From: an uncultured Clostridia bacterium
GTDB taxonomy: Bacteria > Bacillota > Clostridia > Christensenellales > UBA1242
DNA length: 21,740 bases
NCBI GenBank assembly: GCA_944381225.1
Contig: CALWKJ010000012.1
Coordinates: forward strand, 1-21,740
Direction: 5' to 3'
Shown here: piece after piece, positions 18,664 through 21,740 of the stretch
Layout of the letters: every line of letters begins with the position of its first letter
Numbering within the stretch: position 1 is the stretch's first letter
Made by a program: the position numbers and the translations under genes
Notes under the pieces: model-generated
What the model was told of the DNA's origin: nothing
Databases searched by the model: none
The model's input: the letters and a program-made list of their open reading frames with translations, nothing else

Positions 18664-18695
18664 AAAAAAAGGAGAATTGGCAGTTCTCCTTTTTT
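18664..18695 (+). terminator. Intrinsic terminator, probably bidirectional
   Basis: GGAGAA (18671-18676) pairs with TTCTCC (18684-18689) around a seven-base loop, with an A-run before and six T after. The A and T runs make it usable from both strands, so it can also stop the minus-strand YgjV-like gene. Confidence 0.88.
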
Positions 18696-18720
18696 GTTGC
18701 GTCTTTGCAACGACAAAGAC
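18696..18720. other. Two mutually exclusive short hairpins in the 3' intergenic space
   Basis: GTTGC (18696-18700) can pair with GCAAC (18707-18711), or GTCTTTG (18701-18707) can pair with CAAAGAC (18714-18720); the two cannot form together. They lie between the convergent terminator and the stop codon of the YgjV-like gene, so on the minus strand they come just before the terminator. Confidence 0.4.
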
Positions 18721-18723
18721 CAG

Positions 18724-19428
18724 CTAACCATATTTGTAAACAAGGCACTGATTTGTTGAGCTTGCGTGTTTTAGCGAGTTATTAAAATTATGATTATTGC
18801 TAGTTTTAACTTCTACACTGGAGGACTGCAAGCAAAAACCAAATGTTTTTGTTCCATGTAAAAGAATAAATTTTTTTAGTGTTGCACTAATAATTTCGCC
18901 ACGAAAAATTTTTTTAGATTTAATAAAATCAATAAAAACTACATTAAACAGACATATTGATTCTACGCAATCTTCAAAAGCATTGGCATATGCCATAACC
19001 ATAATGTCATAAACAACTAATAGTAAGTTTGAAACTAAATACACAAGCTTAATCTTTTTTATGTCTTCATAATATAATGCCATTGTGTAAAAACAATATA
19101 TAATCATTGGAATAATGTCCCAAACATTACTTAATGTCACACAACCTACGATTAAAAATAAAGTTACAAATAAAAAAGCAATAAACTTTGGTAATTGTTT
19201 TTGCTTATTAAGGTAAATTAAAACAAAAACAAATTGACAACAAGACAACAAAGTAATAATTCCAGCACCCCATGAATTAACAAATATGAAAGTTAATCCA
19301 TAAATTATGTCTCCTAAAAGCCCTAAAAATAAAAATTTTTTTTTGCTTTTTACCATATAGGAAACACATAAAAAGACTGTCGCTGTCATTCCAAAAATTT
19401 GGATAAAAATAAAATTGACATTTGACAT
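18724..19428 (-). CDS. YgjV-like multi-pass membrane protein with C-terminal extension
   Basis: A 234-residue protein. Residues about 5-170 hold six or seven hydrophobic segments separated by short basic loops (KSKKK, NKQKQ, EDIKK), a layout that fits the small bacterial inner-membrane proteins of the YgjV type; the function of that family is not known. From about residue 170 the sequence turns polar, Ser/Asn-rich and without membrane segments (for example SSSVEVKTSNNHNFNNSLK), which is longer than usual for the family and may be cytoplasmic or poorly conserved. The ATG has AAAGGA 13 bases upstream, a long spacing. The leader to the next promoter is about 310 nt and contains the structured RNA at 19598-19741. 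The gene shares a terminator region with the convergent PLP-enzyme gene. The family call is by layout and recall only. Confidence 0.6.
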   Translation of the reverse strand: MSNVNFIFIQIFGMTATVFLCVSYMVKSKKKFLFLGLLGDIIYGLTFIFVNSWGAGIITLLSCCQFVFVLIYLNKQKQLPKFIAFLFVTLFLIVGCVTLSNVWDIIPMIIYCFYTMALYYEDIKKIKLVYLVSNLLLVVYDIMVMAYANAFEDCVESICLFNVVFIDFIKSKKIFRGEIISATLKKFILLHGTKTFGFCLQSSSVEVKTSNNHNFNNSLKHASSTNQCLVYKYG

Positions 19429-19597
19429 AAAAATTAAAAAATCCTTTCAATCGCCAAAAGTATAACCTTGTCACCATAGATTGATTGTTTAGTCTTTTAT
19501 TAAGCATGCCATTGCGTTTATAGAAAAAACTCCCACATTGCAAACAAGACTTTTGACTTAGATTTCTTATGAAATAATGTTAAGGGTGTCATAAGAT
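19429..19597 (-). other. Leader between the small RNA and the YgjV-like start
   Basis: This stretch of 169 nt has no credible gene. On the minus strand it holds a short hairpin ATTTC-loop-GAAAT (19562-19575), which competes with CTTATGA/TCATAAG (19566-19572 with 19589-19595), then a six-T run at 19524-19529 and AAAGGA ahead of the YgjV-like ATG. The short reading frames that cross it lack start signals and recognisable similarity. Confidence 0.5.
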
Positions 19598-19741
19598 GTA
19601 CTAGGAACCGTGATAATGTTTTAGCCTGTAAATTGTATTTAAACTCGCAACTAGCAAGCGAGAATTTTTAACATGCAACACCAATACAAAATAAGGCGAT
19701 TATTTTTAGTCCATAAAACACTATAAATCTATGCCTAGCAC
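19598..19741 (-). ncRNA. Candidate structured small RNA, 6S-like rod (or long structured leader)
   Basis: Read on the minus strand from 19741, the sequence folds into one long interrupted hairpin of 144 nt. The closing stem is 19734-19741 with 19598-19605 (8 bp); a 9x7 internal loop follows. The second stem is 19714-19724 with 19613-19623 (11 bp). Then come a 16-nt bulge on the 5' strand, GCCT/AGGC (19694-19697 with 19624-19627), TTGTATT/AATACAA (19683-19689 with 19633-19639), and an apical CTCGC/GCGAG hairpin (19658-19662 with 19644-19648). Both imperfect pairs in the two outer stems are G-U on the minus strand but A-C on the plus strand, which sets the orientation. The predicted start from the upstream promoter is the first base of the closing stem. 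Size and shape (closing stem, bubble, long apical arm) resemble 6S RNA. A leader element for the YgjV-like gene is the alternative. No T-tract follows directly; six T occur at 19529-19524 (minus strand), so the transcript may run to about 218 nt. Confidence 0.55.
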
Positions 19742-19747
19742 ATAAAT

Positions 19748-19777
19748 AGTATATAACTTTAATATGCTTATTGGCAA
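19748..19777 (-). promoter_or_regulatory. Promoter for the candidate small RNA / YgjV-like leader
   Basis: On the minus strand: -35 TTGCCA (19772-19777, 5 of 6), 18-nt spacer, -10 TATACT (19748-19753, 5 of 6). The start predicted about seven bases on is G at 19741, the first base of the closing helix. Confidence 0.65.
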
Positions 19778-19790
19778 CTCTAAATATTAT

Positions 19791-19819
19791 AAAAAAAATA
19801 GTTCTTTGTAGAACTATTT
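19791..19819 (-). terminator. Intrinsic terminator of the spoIIA operon
   Basis: On the minus strand AAATAGTTC (19811-19819) pairs perfectly with GAACTATTT (19796-19804) around a six-base loop, followed by a T-run (19791-19795). The stem begins inside the sigF stop codon, leaving no 3' untranslated spacer. Confidence 0.88.
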
Positions 19820-20540
19820 ACATTGTTAAAAGTTTTTCTCTTATTTTTTCCAAAACCTTATTTTCCAATCTTGAAACTTGTACTTGACTCACGCCTAAAA
19901 CCTTTGCTATTTCGCTTTGTGTTTTATCTCTAAAAAATCTAAGCAAAATTATTTTTTTATCGCGTTTGTCTAAAGACTTAAGCGTTTCTTTTAGTAGTAA
20001 TGTATCTAACATATCATCATATGAGTTGTCTTGATTAATTCTATCAATTAAAAGTAAACTTTTGGAATCATCTTCAAACGGTGTGTAAATTGAAATTGGC
20101 ATGATTGCAGAATCCATAATAAACATAACTTCTGCTTCATCAATATCAAAATGTTTTGCTATTTCTACAGGCGTTGGTTTTCTAAAATTTTCTTTATTAA
20201 ACTCTTCAATATATTTTTTTATTTTTAAGTTGTATGTTTTTATTGTTCTTGAAACCTTGATTGCACCATCATCTCTCATAAATCTTTTTATTTCACCAAT
20301 CACCATTGGTACAACATATGTCGAAAATTTCACATTAAACTTTTCATCAAAATTATTTATTGCTTTAAGCAGTCCAATAGTCCCTATTTGATATAAGTCA
20401 TCATATTCAATGCCTTTATGCAAAAATCTTTTAACCAAACTTTTAATTAATGGAGAATTTTCTTCAAAGATAATTGTTTTTGCTTCTTCATCTCCTTCTT
20501 TAGCTTTTGCAACTAATTTTAAAAGTTTTTCTTGTTCCAC
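19818..20540 (-). CDS. sigF: RNA polymerase sporulation sigma factor SigF
   Basis: Sigma-70 family factor that directs the first forespore-specific transcription. The 240 residues show region 2 (DDLYQIGTIGLLKAINNFD, then KFSTYVVPMVIGEIKRFMRDDGAIKVSR), region 3 (RKPTPVEIAKHFDIDEAEV) and a region 4 helix-turn-helix (QSEIAKVLGVSQVQVSRLE). SigF, SigG and SigB are close in sequence; the position as third gene after spoIIAA and spoIIAB identifies SigF. The start is GTG at 20540, two bases after the spoIIAB stop with only a weak TGGTGA upstream, so translation is probably coupled to spoIIAB, which helps keep SigF below its anti-sigma factor. No spoVA genes follow; the operon ends at once in a terminator. 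Confidence 0.94.
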   Translation of the reverse strand: MEQEKLLKLVAKAKEGDEEAKTIIFEENSPLIKSLVKRFLHKGIEYDDLYQIGTIGLLKAINNFDEKFNVKFSTYVVPMVIGEIKRFMRDDGAIKVSRTIKTYNLKIKKYIEEFNKENFRKPTPVEIAKHFDIDEAEVMFIMDSAIMPISIYTPFEDDSKSLLLIDRINQDNSYDDMLDTLLLKETLKSLDKRDKKIILLRFFRDKTQSEIAKVLGVSQVQVSRLENKVLEKIREKLLTM

Positions 20541-20542
20541 AA

Positions 20543-20992
20543 TTATTCACCAACAGCTATGTTAGATTGTTTTTTAAAAAATTTTTGCATTTTAACAATT
20601 AGCCCTTTATTTGTATTGTTTTTTAATTCCAAATTGTCCATAAAACTTTCCATAACAGCAAAACCCATTCCGCTTCTTTCTTCATCTGGCTTTGAAGTGT
20701 AAAATGGCTCTTTTGCTTTTTCAAAATCTTCAATACCTATTCCGTTATCAATAACTTCTATTTCAACGCTGTTGTCATAAAGTTTTACTTTTATACAAAC
20801 ATTTCCAGGGATACTAGGGTAGGCATGCACAACACAATTTGTAACAGCTTCTGAAACTGCAGTTTTTATGTCTGTAATTTCATCTAAACTTGGATTTGCT
20901 TGAACGCAAAAAGCGGCAACACAAGATCGTGCAAATCCTTCATTAACAGATATAGCCTTAAAGTTTAATTCCATTTCATTAATTAATTTCAT
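20543..20992 (-). CDS. spoIIAB: Anti-sigma F factor / serine kinase SpoIIAB
   Basis: Binds and silences SigF, and phosphorylates SpoIIAA to block its own release. The 149-residue GHKL kinase shows the N-box E-A-V-T-N-C-V-V-H-A-Y (about 49-59), the G1 box DNGIGI and the glycine-rich ATP lid ERSGMGFAVMESFMD, all in place. The start at 20992 has AAGGAG eight bases away. It lies 20 nt after spoIIAA and two before sigF, the standard spoIIA order. The motifs are those of an active kinase. Confidence 0.95.
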   Translation of the reverse strand: MKLINEMELNFKAISVNEGFARSCVAAFCVQANPSLDEITDIKTAVSEAVTNCVVHAYPSIPGNVCIKVKLYDNSVEIEVIDNGIGIEDFEKAKEPFYTSKPDEERSGMGFAVMESFMDNLELKNNTNKGLIVKMQKFFKKQSNIAVGE

Positions 20993-21012
20993 ATAATTTT
21001 CTCCTTAATCTT

Positions 21013-21321
21013 TTATGATATTTTAGGCATAATGTCATAAAGCCCTGTCATTTTAAAAATTCTTTCTGCGTGTGTAGACGGATTGCAAATAAATATAGGT
21101 ATTTGTTTATCTTTCATTCTTTTATATCTGCCTATTAATACTCCAATGCCTGTACTGTCCATAAAATCTAATTCTGACAAATCTATTATTATCTGCTTAA
21201 ATTTCGGCATATCAAATATTTCATCTAAACTAATTCTTGCATGATAAGCTGAATGTTCATCTAACTCACCACTTAAAACTACATATAAAGTGTTTTCATA
21301 AATTCTGTGTTTTATTTGCAT
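21013..21321 (-). CDS. spoIIAA: Anti-sigma F factor antagonist SpoIIAA
   Basis: STAS-domain anti-anti-sigma factor. Unphosphorylated, it pulls SpoIIAB off SigF in the forespore; SpoIIAB phosphorylates it and SpoIIE reverses this. The chosen start, ATG at 21321, gives 102 residues beginning MQIKHRIYEN and has GGAGG (21330-21334) eight bases upstream. A longer frame up to 21411 would add 30 residues with no ribosome binding site and no family similarity, so it is rejected. The phosphorylation site is S56 in FMDSTGIGVLIGRY. First gene of the spoIIA operon. Confidence 0.94.
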   Translation of the reverse strand: MQIKHRIYENTLYVVLSGELDEHSAYHARISLDEIFDMPKFKQIIIDLSELDFMDSTGIGVLIGRYKRMKDKQIPIFICNPSTHAERIFKMTGLYDIMPKIS

Positions 21322-21369
21322 GCTAAATGCCTCCTTGAAAAGTAGTTTATCATTTTCACTTTTAAAAAA

Positions 21370-21398
21370 AATATACAAGAATGTTGAAAAGGGTCGAA
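21370..21398 (-). promoter_or_regulatory. Candidate spoIIA promoter with two Spo0A-box-like sites
   Basis: On the plus strand TGTTGAA (21382-21388) and GGTCGAA (21392-21398) each match 6 of 7 bases of the Spo0A box TGTCGAA and sit 10 bp apart in the same orientation. A weak minus-strand promoter, TCGACC (21392-21397), 16 nt, TATATT (21370-21375), overlaps them. A clear sigma-H promoter was not found. Spo0A control of spoIIA is established in Bacillus; here it is inferred. Confidence 0.45.
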
Positions 21399-21506
21399 TA
21401 ATAAGCAACATTTTTACAACTTAAATATAATTTTATGTTGATTTATTTTATAAATTAAAATAGTAAAATAATTAATTGACCAGTAAAAATTTTTTTAAAA
21501 AAACGC

Positions 21507-21535
21507 TTGACAAGTATTTATATTTATAATAATAT
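21507..21535 (+). promoter_or_regulatory. Probable promoter of the tRNA cluster
   Basis: Perfect -35 TTGACA (21507-21512), 17-nt spacer, TAATAT (21530-21535, 4 of 6), about 20 bases ahead of the first tRNA. A perfect TATAAT at 21525 is only 12 bases from the -35, too close to be used with it. Confidence 0.6.
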
Positions 21536-21554
21536 TGATACTGTCGCAAGGTAG

Positions 21555-21630
21555 CGGGGTGTAGCGCAGTTGGTAGCGCACGTGGTTTGGGACCATGGGG
21601 CCGGGAGTTCGAGTCTCTTCACCCCGACCA
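21555..21630 (+). tRNA. tRNA-Pro (anticodon TGG)
   Basis: Cloverleaf: acceptor CGGGGTG with CACCCCG, D arm GCGC/GCGC, anticodon stem CGTGG with CCATG around TTTGGGA (anticodon TGG), T loop TTCGAGT, discriminator A and an encoded CCA. The T stem includes G-U pairs. Confidence 0.95.
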
Positions 21631-21643
21631 TTATTTAAGAAGA

Positions 21644-21720
21644 GGGCCTTTAGCTCAGTTGGTTAGAGCGGTCGGCTCATAACCGATTGGTCCGGGGTTC
21701 AAGTCCCTGAAGGCCCACCA
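21644..21720 (+). tRNA. tRNA with CAT anticodon (tRNA-Met elongator or tRNA-Ile2)
   Basis: Cloverleaf: acceptor GGGCCTT with AAGGCCC, D arm GCTC/GAGC, anticodon stem GTCGG with CCGAT around CTCATAA (anticodon CAT), T loop TTCAAGT, encoded CCA. The first pair is G-C, so it is not the initiator tRNA. Elongator Met and Ile2 (C34 changed to lysidine by TilS) cannot be told apart with certainty from sequence by eye; the sequence around the anticodon arm recalls Ile2. Confidence 0.92.
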
Positions 21721-21731
21721 ACTGCTTTTGT

Positions 21732-21740
21732 GGCCCGGTA
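21732..21740 (+). tRNA. Possible 5' end of a third tRNA (cut by window edge)
   Basis: GGCCCGGTA, 11 bases after the previous tRNA, has the form of an acceptor strand followed by TA before a D arm, as in tRNA-Phe of some Firmicutes. Only nine bases are visible. Confidence 0.45.

Noticed and set aside
19277..19543. Minus-strand 88-residue reading frame over the YgjV-like gene start
   Set aside because: It is in another frame of the membrane-protein gene and its leader, with low-complexity aromatic content and no start signal.
19429..19817. T-box, tmRNA, RNase P or SRP RNA in the large gap
   Set aside because: None of their hallmark sequences (T-box TGGnACC, tmRNA tag frame and tRNA-like ends, RNase P GAGGAAAGTCC, SRP apical loop) was seen.
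21322..21411. Longer SpoIIAA frame with a 30-residue N-terminal extension
   Set aside because: The extension lacks a ribosome binding site and family similarity, while ATG at 21321 has GGAGG at proper distance.
1..21740. CRISPR array, insertion sequence, prophage or large repeats
   Set aside because: No regularly spaced repeats, transposase, integrase or terminal inverted repeats were seen; gene content is core chromosomal.

Overview
The window is AT-rich bacterial chromosome with dense, short-spaced genes, Shine-Dalgarno starts, and TGA used as a stop (recA, rimO, miaB, mutL). The gene content and order (ftsK/spoIIIE-rimO-pgsA-cinA position-recA; miaB-mutS-mutL-miaA; spoIIAA-spoIIAB-sigF) point to a low-GC, endospore-forming Firmicute, most likely an uncultured Clostridia lineage. 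This placement is inferred from synteny and protein motifs; no database search was possible.

Layout. 1-888: 3' part of an RNase R gene, ended by an intrinsic terminator. 924-1640: membrane-anchored NodB-fold protein whose deacetylase motifs are partly lost. 1644-8557: a strong extended -10 promoter, then ftsK/spoIIIE, rimO, pgsA, a full-length but motif-degenerate CinA-like protein, and recA. 8535-10802: a class A penicillin-binding protein on the minus strand, whose 3' end overlaps that of recA by 23 nt. 10803-10914: a divergent promoter region. 10915-18662: a tight plus-strand run miaB-mutS-mutL-miaA-PLP enzyme (YnbB family), closed by a terminator at 18664-18695. 18724-19428: minus-strand YgjV-like membrane protein with a polar C-terminal extension. 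19429-19817: the only gap above 300 nt; it holds a candidate minus-strand small RNA of about 144 nt or more with its own promoter. 19818-21321: minus-strand spoIIAA-spoIIAB-sigF, the forespore sigma-F switch, with two Spo0A-box-like sites upstream and a terminator overlapping the sigF stop codon. 21507-21740: a plus-strand tRNA cluster (Pro-TGG, a CAT-anticodon tRNA, and the start of a likely third).

Functionally the window combines chromosome segregation and repair (FtsK, RecA, MutS, MutL), tRNA and ribosomal protein modification (MiaA and MiaB act in sequence on A37; RimO methylthiolates S12), envelope synthesis (PgsA, PBP, NodB-fold protein) and entry into sporulation (SpoIIAA/AB/SigF).

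Most worth a second look: the rod-shaped RNA upstream of the YgjV gene, where the modelled -10 places the start on the first base of the closing helix and the G-U pairs favour the minus strand; the CinA-like protein kept at full length in the usual pgsA-recA slot with its signature motifs gone; a MiaB without the C-terminal TRAM domain; and the overlapping recA/PBP 3' ends.
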